Part shown: positions 27,980 to 37,181 of the stretch, one piece after another
How positions within the stretch are numbered: position 1 is the first letter of the stretch
Layout: every line of letters starts with the position of its first letter
Assembly: GCF_000328765.2 (NCBI RefSeq)
Contig: NC_019954.2
Span: 1,492,501 to 1,556,500, forward strand
Direction: 5' to 3'
DNA: 64,000 nt
Origin: Tepidanaerobacter acetatoxydans Re1
GTDB taxonomy: Bacteria; Bacillota; Thermosediminibacteria; Thermosediminibacterales; Tepidanaerobacteraceae
The notes under the pieces: generated by a model
What the model was told of the DNA's origin: nothing
Seen by the model: the letters and a program-made list of their open reading frames with translations, nothing else
Database searches by the model: none
Program-made: the position numbers and the translations under genes

Positions 27980-28870
27980 TTATAAAAATTTTACCCCTTC
28001 CGAATCTGATGATAGTACTTTATAGCAAGATTTTATACCTGCTCTTGAAAAGATGTCTACCATATGTTCACCTAATGCGTCAGCCCTCTCCCTTAAAGTT
28101 AGGCATACAACTGTAGGGCCGGATCCGCTTAAAAAACCGGCAAAAGCACCCTTTTCCCTTACTGTCGCAAGTATCTTTTCCATGCCGGGAATTAATTGGC
28201 TCCTAAATGGTTGGTGCAACCTGTCCTGACAAAAAATATCCATATTGGATAAGTCGCCTTGGGCCATTGCAGCCACAAGCATTGCCGTGCGACTAATGTT
28301 AAATACGGCATCTTTAAAGTTTATCTCTTCAGGAAGGATCTTCCTCGCATCCTCTGTTTTTAGCTCAAAATCCGGTATACAAACCACAAATTTCAACCAA
28401 AATGGCATAGGAAAGGTTTTATAAATAATCTTATTTTCATATATCATGGATAGACAAAAACCCCCGAATGCTGCAGGCACTACGTTATCAGGGTGTCCTT
28501 CCATTTCGGTTGCAATTTTTAGTAGTTCACTGTTCTCAAAAATATCTCCTATCAGGTGATTAGCCGCCATTAACCCCCCAACTATGCAAGCAGCACTGCT
28601 TCCCAGACCTCTTGCTAGAGGAATATGGTTTTCTAAAACTATTTTTAAATCCTTGTTTACATTTGCACGTTTTAGAACTTTAGCTGCCGCCTGATAAACT
28701 AAGTTGGTTTTATCTAATGGGATTTCTTCAACTCCTTCTCCTTTTACATAGACTTTGGGAGCATCTGAAAATTCCATATCAATATAGTTATATAGTCCAA
28801 GTGATGCGCCGAGGCAGTCAAAACCCGGACCAAAATTTGCTGTCGTAGCCGGAATCTTAACTCTTACCAT
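27980..28870 (-). CDS. thrB: homoserine kinase
   Basis: A GHMP-family kinase phosphorylating homoserine for threonine synthesis. Motifs are VKIPATTANFGPGFDCLG, the ATP-binding PLARGLGSSAACIVGG, and GAFAGFLSGSGPTVVCL. The start at ATG 28870 (7 nt after GGGGAG) is preferred over an ATG 15 nt upstream that overlaps the Shine-Dalgarno. It lies 4 nt after thrC and is the last gene of the thr operon. Confidence 0.97.
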   Translation of the reverse strand: MVRVKIPATTANFGPGFDCLGASLGLYNYIDMEFSDAPKVYVKGEGVEEIPLDKTNLVYQAAAKVLKRANVNKDLKIVLENHIPLARGLGSSAACIVGGLMAANHLIGDIFENSELLKIATEMEGHPDNVVPAAFGGFCLSMIYENKIIYKTFPMPFWLKFVVCIPDFELKTEDARKILPEEINFKDAVFNISRTAMLVAAMAQGDLSNMDIFCQDRLHQPFRSQLIPGMEKILATVREKGAFAGFLSGSGPTVVCLTLRERADALGEHMVDIFSRAGIKSCYKVLSSDSEGVKFL

Positions 28871-28874
28871 GCTT

Positions 28875-29936
28875 TCACTCCCCATATATTTCTTTTTCTA
28901 GCAACTCCATTCTTGCCTCAATAACAGTCGGCTTCACTCCGTTCTGAATAGCTGTGTCGGGATCTTTTAAACCATGACCAGTTAATACTGCCACGATCTT
29001 CTCTCCTTTTTTCAAGACCTTATCCTTACACATTTTTATAATGCCTGCTACCGAAGCAGCCGAAGCCGGCTCAACAAAAACACCTTCTTTTTTTGCCAGA
29101 ATTTTATATGCTTGCAAAATTTCATCATCTGTTACTTTTTGTATCCTGCCTCCAGAATTTTCAGCAGCTTCTACGGCGTACTTCCAGCTTGCAGGATTGC
29201 CTATTCGAATAGCCGTAGCGATGGTTTCAGGGTTCTCGATAACTCTATTTTCAACAATTGGTGCTGCACCAGCAGCTTGGAAACCCATCATTTTAGGCAA
29301 CTTCTTACTTTTTTTAAGTGAGTAGTATTCCTTAAACCCCTTCCAATAAGCCGTTATATTTCCTGCATTTCCCACCGGAATAGCAAGATAATCCGGTGCC
29401 TCTTCAAGCTCATCACAAATTTCAAAAGCAGCAGTCTTTTGGCCTTCGATCCTGTATGGATTTATTGAATTAACAAGAGTTATTGGCTTCTTGGAAGATA
29501 TTTCTCTTACCATCTTTAAGGCATCATCAAAATTGCCGTTTACAGCAATTACTTTTGCTCCATAAGCAATTGCCTGAGCCAATTTTCCCATAGCAATAGC
29601 ACCATTTGGAATCAAGACAATGCATTTCAAGCGAGCTTTTGCCGCATAAGCAGCCGCAGAAGCAGACGTATTGCCTGTAGAAGCACATATGACAGCACTT
29701 GCATCATCTTCAACAGCCTTAGAAACGGCAACAGTCATTCCCCTGTCTTTAAAAGATCCTGTTGGATTCAAACCCTCGTATTTTAAATAAATATGCACTT
29801 CTGTATCCAAGTACTCTTCCAGATTCTTTGCTCGAAGTAAGGGTGTACTACCTTCACAAAGTGTAACTATATTCTTTTTGTCTTTAACAGGAAGATATGA
29901 AAAATAATTATTAATTATTCCTGTTTTTTGCCTCAT
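28875..29936 (-). CDS. thrC: threonine synthase
   Basis: A PLP enzyme of 353 residues converting O-phosphohomoserine to threonine. The PLP Lys is in [11 protein letters not shown] (Lys63); the phosphate-binding region is [15 protein letters not shown]. It is the shorter Bacillus-type enzyme. It abuts hom (0-nt spacing) and thrB. Confidence 0.97.
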   Translation of the reverse strand: MRQKTGIINNYFSYLPVKDKKNIVTLCEGSTPLLRAKNLEEYLDTEVHIYLKYEGLNPTGSFKDRGMTVAVSKAVEDDASAVICASTGNTSASAAAYAAKARLKCIVLIPNGAIAMGKLAQAIAYGAKVIAVNGNFDDALKMVREISSKKPITLVNSINPYRIEGQKTAAFEICDELEEAPDYLAIPVGNAGNITAYWKGFKEYYSLKKSKKLPKMMGFQAAGAAPIVENRVIENPETIATAIRIGNPASWKYAVEAAENSGGRIQKVTDDEILQAYKILAKKEGVFVEPASAASVAGIIKMCKDKVLKKGEKIVAVLTGHGLKDPDTAIQNGVKPTVIEARMELLEKEIYGE

Positions 29937-31208
29937 TTAACATTCCCCCTCAACTCTAATAACTGTAGATATTTCAACTACCTGTTTATACGCCCTGATT
30001 TCATCTAAGGCTTCTTGAAGATTTTTAAACGGAACATCATACGTAACCATGACGATTTCAGCGGTGCCATTTATCGTGTTCTTTTGAAATACTTTTGATA
30101 AACTAATTTGATTTTCTCCAAAAGCTCCCGCAATTTTTGAAAGCACCCCCGGCCTATCGAAAACTCTCAATCGCAAATAAAAACTCGTTACACTTTCTCC
30201 CGAATCCATTACATTTAGGCGATTGTAGCATGTGCAGTGGAGTTTACTCCCGTTTTTATTTCTAACGGCTTCCATAATATCTGCAACTACAGCACTTGCA
30301 GTAGGCATTTTACCTGCTCCTAACCCATAAAACATAACAGGTCCCACAGCATCACCTTCAACCATTATTGCGTTAAATGTTCCGGATACACTGGCTAAAG
30401 GATGATCTTTTTTTAACAGCACCGGTGTTACCGAAACTTCTATATTATTTTCATTTTTTTTGCCAAGAGCGATGAGTTTTATAACCGCTCCTAATTCACG
30501 TGCATACTCAATATCCAAATGACTTATGTTGTCTATACCTTCTGTATAAACCTGCTCTGGAGTAATGCGAGTGTTGAATGCGATAGAAGATAGTATGGCC
30601 AGCTTTCTTGCGGCATCAAAGCCTTTTACATCATTTGTAGGATCGCTCTCTGCACACCCTTCGAGTTGAGCCTTTTCTAGGGCTTCACTAAAGCTTTCGC
30701 TTTTCTCAGTCATCTGACTTAAAATGTAGTTAGTAGTACCATTTAATATTCCCATTACCTTAACAATATCATTAGCAGATAAGCATTGTTTCATTGGCAT
30801 AATTATTGGTATCCCGCCACCCACGCTGGCTTCAAACAACAAATTCACATCTTTTTCTGCCGAAATTTTTAAGAGTTCATTTCCGTGTTCTGAAATCACC
30901 TCTTTATTGGCGGTTACTACATGCTTTCCTCTGCTTAATAATTCTCTGATATAAGTGAGAGCGGGCTCTTCACCACCCATAACTTCAGCAACCACCGAAA
31001 TATCCTCATCTTCTAAAATATCTTCAAATTTATCTGTTATTTTCCCCTCTACTAGGCTTGACCTTCGTTTATTTATATTTTTTACAAGAACTTTTTTTAT
31101 ATTTATTCGATCTCCAATTCTTTTTTCTATTATATCATTATTTTTTTCTATTAATTCTACGACTCCTGTACCAACAGTGCCTAAACCTAAAATGCCAACT
31201 TGTATCAT
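29937..31208 (-). CDS. hom: homoserine dehydrogenase
   Basis: A 423-residue enzyme reducing aspartate semialdehyde to homoserine. It has the NAD(P) loop GILGLGTVGTGVVELI, VTANKEVIS (Lys), GILNGTTNYILSQM and EGCAESDPTNDVKGFDAARK, and a C-terminal ACT domain (about 345-423; YLRLRVFDRPGVLSKIAGAFGENQIS) for feedback control by threonine. Confidence 0.98.
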   Translation of the reverse strand: MIQVGILGLGTVGTGVVELIEKNNDIIEKRIGDRINIKKVLVKNINKRRSSLVEGKITDKFEDILEDEDISVVAEVMGGEEPALTYIRELLSRGKHVVTANKEVISEHGNELLKISAEKDVNLLFEASVGGGIPIIMPMKQCLSANDIVKVMGILNGTTNYILSQMTEKSESFSEALEKAQLEGCAESDPTNDVKGFDAARKLAILSSIAFNTRITPEQVYTEGIDNISHLDIEYARELGAVIKLIALGKKNENNIEVSVTPVLLKKDHPLASVSGTFNAIMVEGDAVGPVMFYGLGAGKMPTASAVVADIMEAVRNKNGSKLHCTCYNRLNVMDSGESVTSFYLRLRVFDRPGVLSKIAGAFGENQISLSKVFQKNTINGTAEIVMVTYDVPFKNLQEALDEIRAYKQVVEISTVIRVEGEC

Positions 31209-31233
31209 TGTTTAACCATCTCCTGTCGTTTTT

Positions 31234-31677
31234 TCATCCCTGGGCTACTATGTCGACTTTTTGAACGCCATCCGTATTTTGTATGATTGCCAATAAATCT
31301 TCAACATTTTTAGTCATATTACCTGTTTCAAAAGAAATAGTAACACTTGCCATATTCTGGATAGGTATATTTTGATTAATAGTTAATACATTACCATGTG
31401 CTCTTGCAATCTCATCCAAAATTGCAGATAAAACACCAGGTATGTGCTCTAACAACAAAGAAACCGTTATTATCTTACCCATGCTAGCCTCATAAAAAGG
31501 GAAAATATAATCTTTATACTTATAAAAAGCACTTCTGCTCATTCCGACAGTTTCAGTTGCTTCATTAATAGTTTTGGCTTTTCCGCTCTTTAAAAGTTCT
31601 TTTGCTTTAACAGTTTTCTTCAAAATCTCCGGCATTATTTCTTCCTTTATGATATAAAAACCGCCTTTTTCGACCAA
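31234..31677 (-). CDS. ACT domain protein, PheB/UPF0735 family
   Basis: A 147-residue protein with a helix-turn-helix-like N-terminus (TINEATETVGMSRSAFYKYKD) and a C-terminal ACT domain (SLLLEHIPGVLSAILDEIA). The family includes B. subtilis PheB, often next to hom-thr genes; an amino-acid-sensing regulatory role is likely but unproven. The start is TTG 31677, 7 nt after GGAGG. It leads the hom-thrC-thrB operon behind a near-consensus promoter. Confidence 0.9.
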   Translation of the reverse strand: MVEKGGFYIIKEEIMPEILKKTVKAKELLKSGKAKTINEATETVGMSRSAFYKYKDYIFPFYEASMGKIITVSLLLEHIPGVLSAILDEIARAHGNVLTINQNIPIQNMASVTISFETGNMTKNVEDLLAIIQNTDGVQKVDIVAQG

Positions 31678-31737
31678 CTCCGTTCCTCCTTAATCAATTG
31701 TGCGTATGTAGTAAACATATATACATAGATGAAAGAC

Positions 31738-31766
31738 ATTATAGCACAACCTTAAATAAAAAACAA
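31738..31766 (-). promoter_or_regulatory. sigma-A-like promoter of the threonine operon
   Basis: Minus strand: TTGTTT (31761-31766), a 17-nt spacer and TATAAT (31738-31743). The leader is only about 55 nt, too short for a T-box, so regulation by tRNA-Thr is unlikely here. Confidence 0.75.
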
Positions 31767-31829
31767 TGCCATATATTCATGTAATTTTACAATTTTATAA
31801 GATATTTGTTTGGTAGCCGCATTCTGCTT

Positions 31830-31858
31830 TTATTTAGTAAAATAATTTGTGTTATAAT
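31830..31858 (+). promoter_or_regulatory. candidate promoter of the DUF1405 gene
   Basis: TATAAT at 31853-31858 with a weak -35 (TTATTT, 31830-31835) 17 nt upstream, about 30 nt ahead of the start codon. Confidence 0.4.
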
Positions 31859-31889
31859 AAAGTTCACAAGGTTTTCAGGGGGAATATAA

Positions 31890-32456
31890 TTGCATAAAAA
31901 AGATATAAAGCTTTCATTATTATTGATACTATTTTGCATAAATTTCATTGGCTCTGTTTACGGTTTTTATTGGTATCGACAACAACTATCAACAACCCCG
32001 ACACTTTTAAAAGTTTTCGTGCCTGATAGTCCAACAGCTTCCCTACTTTTTTCTATTGCACTTTTGCTCATAATAATAAAAAAACCCAGACCGTTTGTAA
32101 CATTAATCGCCTGCGCATGGCTCATTAAATATGGACTCTGGGCAGTAATAATTAATACCCACTTTTTTTTAATAGGCGGTAATTATACCTTCACGAATTT
32201 TCACCTTACTTTGTCACACCTGGGTATGGCTATTGAAGGTTTTTTATTTATAAACAAATGTCATTTCAGCAAAAAAGATATGATTGTTTTAACCTTCCTT
32301 ATGATAGCAAGCGATGCCATAGACTACAGTTTAGGAATATATCCTTGGCTTTTCGCACAAGGTCAGTTAAAAACAGCTGTTTTTTCAGCTGTCTTACTGA
32401 CAATTTTTATCAGCATTTATTGCTTTTTGAAACTTAAGACACAAATCACTAAGTAA
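31890..32456 (+). CDS. DUF1405 membrane protein (YpjA-like)
   Basis: A 188-residue integral membrane protein with about six hydrophobic segments. FIGSVYGFYWYRQQLSTTP near the N-terminus, VPDSPTASLLF and the HLGMAIEGFLF and LMIASDAIDYSLGIYPWL motifs identify the DUF1405 family; function unknown. The start is TTG 31890 after a GGGGG site. Its last 63 bp overlap the convergent nth gene, which is long for such an overlap. Confidence 0.88.
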   Translation: MHKKDIKLSLLLILFCINFIGSVYGFYWYRQQLSTTPTLLKVFVPDSPTASLLFSIALLLIIIKKPRPFVTLIACAWLIKYGLWAVIINTHFFLIGGNYTFTNFHLTLSHLGMAIEGFLFINKCHFSKKDMIVLTFLMIASDAIDYSLGIYPWLFAQGQLKTAVFSAVLLTIFISIYCFLKLKTQITK

Positions 32457-33080
32457 GCACTCATCGCATAGGGGTTTTCGTGCGCGGCAAATATTGCGAC
32501 CATGGTAAATTAGCCAATGATGAGCCTTTATCCATAAATTTTCGGGGATTTTCTCCCTTAAATCCCTTTCAACTTCAATTAAATTCTTTTTATCGGAAAA
32601 ACCCAAGCGATGAGCAAGCCTATATACATGAGTATCCACAGCAAATGCGGGCTTGCCAAAGGCATTTGCCAAAACAACATTGGCAGTCTTACGTCCAACT
32701 CCCGGAAGCTCTATCAATTCATCAAAGTTAGACGGCACTTGCCCATTATATTTTTCAAAGAGTATCTTTGAAGTTTCTATTATATTCTTGCTTTTATTTT
32801 TAAATATGCCACATTCTTTAATATCCTGTTCCAGTTCAGACTTGTTTGCTTCAGCAAAATCTTTAGGACCTTTATATTTTTTAAAAAGTCTTTCCGTCAC
32901 TTTGTTTACTCGCTTATCAGTACACTGAGCCGATAGGATCGTAGCAATTAACAGCTCAAATGGGCTGCTGTGATTCAAGGCAGTCGTTGCCTCAGGATAT
33001 AACTTGCTTAATTTTGAAATTATAGCAGTTATACGTTCCCGCTCTTTTTCTTCAGATGTAATCTTGTCCTTTTTCATCAT
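32394..33080 (-). CDS. nth: endonuclease III
   Basis: A base-excision-repair DNA glycosylase/AP lyase for oxidised pyrimidines. It has the helix-hairpin-helix LPGVGRKTANVVL (catalytic Lys), AVDTHVYRLAHRL (catalytic Asp) and the 4Fe-4S cluster motif C-X6-C-X2-C-X5-C in CRARKPLCDECLLSDLC. The start is ATG 33080 (or 33077) after AAGGAAAG; an in-frame TTG lies 21 nt upstream. Confidence 0.97.
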   Translation of the reverse strand: MMKKDKITSEEKERERITAIISKLSKLYPEATTALNHSSPFELLIATILSAQCTDKRVNKVTERLFKKYKGPKDFAEANKSELEQDIKECGIFKNKSKNIIETSKILFEKYNGQVPSNFDELIELPGVGRKTANVVLANAFGKPAFAVDTHVYRLAHRLGFSDKKNLIEVERDLREKIPENLWIKAHHWLIYHGRNICRARKPLCDECLLSDLCLKFQKAINADKNCQ

Positions 33081-33114
33081 AATCTTTCCTTGCAATTCCA
33101 AATATTATCTGGTT

Positions 33115-34536
33115 TCAAGCTGCTTTACTTTTTTTTATCATTTCCTTTAGAACATCAATGGCCTTCCTTAATTGAATATCCTCCGCCAAAGAAAGCTTTT
33201 TATATATAGCATCATCTAAAGCTTTATAGAAATTTGCATCGACAACGCCGGTCGAAGGCAAGCCAGCTTTCTGCTGCAAAGCTTTTACCGCCTGTTGTGT
33301 CCTTGGCCCGAAAACTCCATCCGGAGTGGTGTTAAACAAGTTCAAGAACCGCAATCTTTGTTGAATGCCTAGCACTTCTAAGCCGATATTTCCATATTTT
33401 AATGTTTTTTGGCTGTTTAACGGACTAAAATCTTTAAATGGATTTGTTTTATCTGTTTCGACGACTATATCAGGGATTATTCCTGTTTTATTAATATTTG
33501 TACCGTTTGGTGTCGTATAGTGTGCAATAGTTAATTTAATTCCGCCTAATGTTCCTAAACTAAGAGTCCTTTGCACCATACCTTTCCCAAAAGTCTTTTC
33601 GCCAACCAAAATACCGACTTTCCTATCTTTAATGGCTCCGGCCAATATTTCCGATGCACTTGCAGAACCTCCATTTACAAGTACAACCAATTTATTGGAT
33701 GACATCTCAGATTTTGATGTATATGATTGGATATTACCATCTTTTGAAACTATGTTTACTATAGGACCTTTGGGTACAAATCGAGTAGCCACTTCTACAG
33801 CTTGATCAAGATAACCTCCCGGGTTATTGCGAAGGTCTAAAACTATACCAAGAACTCCGCCTTTTTTAAAATCATTAAGGGCTTTATCTAAATTTTCCAC
33901 CGTATTTTCATTAAACTCACTTATTTTTATATAGCCGATACCCTGCCCTAATATCTTGGAGCTAATGGGATTTGTTTTGATAACACCTCGTTCTACTTCA
34001 AATCTTAGTACCTGCCTGTCATCTCCCCTGATAACGCCTATATTTACCTTTGAGCCTTTATCACCTTTTAACCGGTTTAATATATCCGAAAGAGGTAGGC
34101 CGGTTACATTACTGCCGTCAATTTCTATAAATCTGTCACCCGGTTTTATTCCCGCTTTTTCGGCAGGGCTACCCTCTAAAACCGAAACAACGGTTATATA
34201 TTTATCCTTTAAAGTAATTACAACACCTATGCCTTCAAAATTCCCGCTTGTTTCTTCATTAAATTCTTTAAATTCCTCAGGAGTAAAATACTCGGAATAT
34301 GGATCGTCTAATGACTCAATCATCCCTTTAATAGCTCCTCTTAATAAATCCAAATCCGCTACATCTTCAACATAATTCGTTTTTAAAAAATTCTCCATCT
34401 GCATCAAAAAGTATATTTCATCCGGAATCTTTTCTTCTGCCGCTATAACTTTATCATATGTAACAGGAGTTATAGAAAGAAAAGATATCATAGCTATTAT
34501 TATGATGCATTTGAACCACCTAGAGCGTTTTTTCAT
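33115..34536 (-). CDS. S41 family carboxy-terminal processing protease with peptidoglycan-binding domain
   Basis: A 473-residue CtpA/CtpB-like serine protease. An N-terminal hydrophobic anchor or signal (about 8-27, ending VIAAEE), a PDZ domain (about 85-160), the S41 core with NGGSASASEILAGAIKD (nucleophile Ser) and GEKTFGKGMVQ (Lys), and a C-terminal PG_binding_1 domain (VLGIQQRLRFLNLFNTTPDG onward). In spore formers this type of protease can act in sigma-K signalling, but ctpB identity is not shown. The start is ATG 34536 after GGAGGAAGG. Confidence 0.94.
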   Translation of the reverse strand: MKKRSRWFKCIIIIAMISFLSITPVTYDKVIAAEEKIPDEIYFLMQMENFLKTNYVEDVADLDLLRGAIKGMIESLDDPYSEYFTPEEFKEFNEETSGNFEGIGVVITLKDKYITVVSVLEGSPAEKAGIKPGDRFIEIDGSNVTGLPLSDILNRLKGDKGSKVNIGVIRGDDRQVLRFEVERGVIKTNPISSKILGQGIGYIKISEFNENTVENLDKALNDFKKGGVLGIVLDLRNNPGGYLDQAVEVATRFVPKGPIVNIVSKDGNIQSYTSKSEMSSNKLVVLVNGGSASASEILAGAIKDRKVGILVGEKTFGKGMVQRTLSLGTLGGIKLTIAHYTTPNGTNINKTGIIPDIVVETDKTNPFKDFSPLNSQKTLKYGNIGLEVLGIQQRLRFLNLFNTTPDGVFGPRTQQAVKALQQKAGLPSTGVVDANFYKALDDAIYKKLSLAEDIQLRKAIDVLKEMIKKSKAA

Positions 34537-34625
34537 ATTTATACCTTCCTCCGGATAATCATAGTGTCTATATTTTAACATAAAATTGTACGGATTGTAT
34601 AATAATTTTAAAAACCTTTCTAAAA

Positions 34626-34652
34626 AATAAAAGCCTAAATAAGGCTTTTATT
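34626..34652 (-). terminator. terminator of the nitronate monooxygenase-like gene
   Basis: AATAAAAGCCT (34626-34636) and AGGCTTTTATT (34642-34652) around a 5-nt loop with T-rich ends on both strands. Confidence 0.75.
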
Positions 34653-34694
34653 AAATTGGCATTAAACAATTATTAATTTCTTTTCGGTTTATTT

Positions 34695-35777
34695 TTAAAT
34701 AAACTGTAAATGGTATTTGGTTTCGGATACCAATTCATCCATAAGCTGTTTTACCGAAACAATTTCTTTGATTCTATAAACATTTGTGCCTGCAAACGCA
34801 AATCCGTTATCAAAATTTCCTCTTTGAGCATTAATCAATGCATCTGCTATACAGTACGGTGCTTTGGCGGGATTACACGGTTTTAAGCAGTTGCACAGGC
34901 AGCGAATAGGTTTTTTCTTGCCTGCTTCAACCTCAATTAAAAATTTGTTTCTAATAGCCCTTCCTATCATACCTACCGGACTGTGGATTAGTTGTACATC
35001 ATCAGGAGTTGCCTCCAGATATACTTTTTTAAATTCATCAGACGCATCACATTCATGTGTTGCTACAAAGCGAGTGCCCATTTGGACTCCGGAAGCTCCT
35101 GCCTGTATAAGGTTAGCAATATCTTGGCCATTAAAGACTCCGCCTGCGGCAATAACCGGGATTTTTTTTCTATAAAGCTCCTCATAAGGTTTTATTGTAT
35201 CCAAGACACTTTTTAAAAGGTCGATAAGCTGAAATGACGGGTGCTTGATTTCCTCTTCAGAAAATCCAAGATGACCTCCGGCCAAAGGTCCTTCAACCAC
35301 TATGGCATCTGGCACAACACCATAGTGCTTATGCCAGCTTTTGCAAATCACAGCTGCAGCCCGCCCGGAAGAAACTATTGGGACATTTTTTGTATCAGAA
35401 CCCATTGTAAATTGCGGTAATTTTAAAGGAAGGCCGGCACCGGAAAATATGATATCAATCTTTTGCTTTACAGCTTCTGCAACCATTTCTTCAAAGTTAT
35501 TTAGTACAACCATAATATTTACACCTAAGATTCCATCCTTGCATATATCTCTGGCTTTTTGTATGTGCATTCGCAAAGCCCTAAGATTTGCTTCTTTCTT
35601 ATTTTTGAGATAATCCGGTTCATTAAACCCAGGCTCAACCCCGGAGATAACACCAATGCCACCGTTTAATGCCACATTACCGGCTAAAGAAGAAAGGGAA
35701 ATTCCTACTCCCATACCGCCTTGCACAATAGGGACTCTAGCAACAAGATTATCTATTCTAAGCTCAGGTAAATTCAT
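34695..35777 (-). CDS. nitronate monooxygenase-like FMN enzyme
   Basis: A TIM-barrel flavoprotein of about 360 residues of the 2-nitropropane dioxygenase family, related to enoyl-ACP reductase FabK. It has PIVQGGMGVGISL, VVEGPLAGGHLGF, VIAAGGVFNGQDIANLIQAGASGVQMGTRF and a C-terminal Cys-rich segment RCLCNCLKPCNPAKAPYCIA, typical of a clostridial subgroup. The substrate is not known. Start ATG 35777 lies 6 nt after AAGGAGG. The gene is monocistronic. Confidence 0.88.
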   Translation of the reverse strand: MNLPELRIDNLVARVPIVQGGMGVGISLSSLAGNVALNGGIGVISGVEPGFNEPDYLKNKKEANLRALRMHIQKARDICKDGILGVNIMVVLNNFEEMVAEAVKQKIDIIFSGAGLPLKLPQFTMGSDTKNVPIVSSGRAAAVICKSWHKHYGVVPDAIVVEGPLAGGHLGFSEEEIKHPSFQLIDLLKSVLDTIKPYEELYRKKIPVIAAGGVFNGQDIANLIQAGASGVQMGTRFVATHECDASDEFKKVYLEATPDDVQLIHSPVGMIGRAIRNKFLIEVEAGKKKPIRCLCNCLKPCNPAKAPYCIADALINAQRGNFDNGFAFAGTNVYRIKEIVSVKQLMDELVSETKYHLQFI

Positions 35778-35801
35778 ATGCAACCTCCTTAATATGTTAG
35801 C

Positions 35802-35827
35802 AACTACTAATACTTACTATTAATACT
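35802..35827 (-). repeat. tandem 13-nt direct repeat in the promoter region of the flavoprotein gene
   Basis: On the minus strand AGTATTAATAGTA is followed immediately by AGTATTAGTAGTT, matching at 11 of 13 positions. It lies 25-50 nt upstream of the start codon, downstream of a TATACT-like -10. It could be a binding site, but low complexity makes chance possible. Confidence 0.35.
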
Positions 35828-35892
35828 TTCTTATAGTATATAACTTATTTTTGAAAAAGGGAAGAAGTAAAAAATACATAGACATTTGCTTT

Positions 35893-36861
35893 CTATTTAC
35901 ATTTTCTTGCAATAACCTCCGGAGCATCCTCTAAAAGTTTTTTCATTGGGGTATTCGGAAGTATTACAATAGAGCGCTTCGCTTTTTGTACATATCTTTC
36001 AGCCATATGTTCAGTATATTTTAACCCACCGGATTTTTGTATTATTTCAACAGCTATACTCATTTCATCTTCGTTTGTATTCTTGTTTTTTAAAATTTCT
36101 TGTAAGCGTTCCCTGTCATCGGAGTGTTTTAATGCATAAATAACCGGCAGTGTTATTATGCCTTCTCTTATATCTGAACCAGTAGGTTTACCAAGCTTCT
36201 TATAATCACCCGTAAAATCCAACAAATCGTCAATTATTTGAAAAGCCATGCCTATGTTTATACCATAACTATATAAGGCTTTTATAATTTTATCCGGAGC
36301 TTTTGAAACATCTGCTCCCATCTGTGCACTTAAAGCAAATAAAATCGCTGTCTTCTTCTGTATTCGGTAAAGGTAGTCTTTAAATGTTAAATCAGTATCA
36401 AAAAGATCTTCTCTTTGTTTTAACTCACCTTCACAAATCTGAGACATAGCCTTAGAAACTTGTTCCAATATATTGGAATAAGTTGAAGCAGCCAAGATTT
36501 CAAAAACCTTGCAGAAGATGTAATCGCCGGCATAAACAGCCACATCCTTACCCAACTGAGATTGAATACTCAAAACTCCTCGTCTTATAGGTGAATCATC
36601 TACAATGTCATCGTGAATTATTGTAGCTGTATGTATAAGTTCTACTGAAAGTGCTAAAGGTCTTACTATTTCAAAATCATATTCGCCAAACCTTGCGGCT
36701 GCTAAAAGCATTGCCGGTCTAAGTCGCTTCCCACCGGAACTTATCATATTCATTAACGGTTTTTCTATTAATTTTCTTTTAGTGCTTACAGCTCGTATTA
36801 AATCATCTTCCAAAATCAGCAACTCTTCTTCTATTTCACCCACAATTTGTTTGAACATCAT
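35893..36861 (-). CDS. trans-polyprenyl diphosphate synthase (HepT-like)
   Basis: A 322-residue prenyltransferase with the two aspartate-rich motifs HDDIVDDSPIRRG and IDDLLDFTGD, and SGGKRLRPAML near the N-terminus. It makes long isoprenoid chains, by analogy heptaprenyl diphosphate for menaquinone. No hepS partner or menaquinone genes are in the window, so product length is unknown. Start ATG 36861 or 36858, after GTGGTGAT. Confidence 0.92.
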   Translation of the reverse strand: MMFKQIVGEIEEELLILEDDLIRAVSTKRKLIEKPLMNMISSGGKRLRPAMLLAAARFGEYDFEIVRPLALSVELIHTATIIHDDIVDDSPIRRGVLSIQSQLGKDVAVYAGDYIFCKVFEILAASTYSNILEQVSKAMSQICEGELKQREDLFDTDLTFKDYLYRIQKKTAILFALSAQMGADVSKAPDKIIKALYSYGINIGMAFQIIDDLLDFTGDYKKLGKPTGSDIREGIITLPVIYALKHSDDRERLQEILKNKNTNEDEMSIAVEIIQKSGGLKYTEHMAERYVQKAKRSIVILPNTPMKKLLEDAPEVIARKCK

Positions 36862-36901
36862 ATCACCACACATGAAAAATCTCATTGAAATGAAATAAAA
36901 T

Positions 36902-36946
36902 CTTATACTGCATGTTTAGTATAAGTATTTTATTTGTAAATGTCTA
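36902..36946 (-). promoter_or_regulatory. promoter and overlapping dyad of the polyprenyl synthase gene
   Basis: Minus strand: TAGACA (36941-36946), a 17-nt spacer and TATACT (36918-36923). An 8-nt inverted repeat, CTTATACT (36902-36909) and AGTATAAG (36918-36925), covers the -10 and start site, a layout suited to a repressor. Confidence 0.5.
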
Positions 36947-37181
36947 TACACCAATTTTAAGCATTATTTTATTTCTTAATAAAAAGGAGTTTTTATATTT
37001 GTAAAGAATTATGTTATTGAGAACTGATATAAAGCAGGTAATAACAGTCGTGATAAATAATTACATTACTATTTATTTTCTTGCTAAAGCATGAAACCTT
37101 TTGTATGTCAAAACCGTCTAACATGATAGATAGATTTATACCCTATATCTAACTATATAACAGCAAGGAGGAGGTAATAGT

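Noticed and set aside
31678-31735. A T-box or amino-acid riboswitch in front of the threonine operon
   Set aside because: The leader is only about 55 nt and lacks a GGTGG-type T-box core or terminator hairpin.
33956-34375. 139-codon plus-strand frame opposite the S41 protease
   Set aside because: Antisense to a PDZ-protease with intact motifs; no ribosome-binding site.
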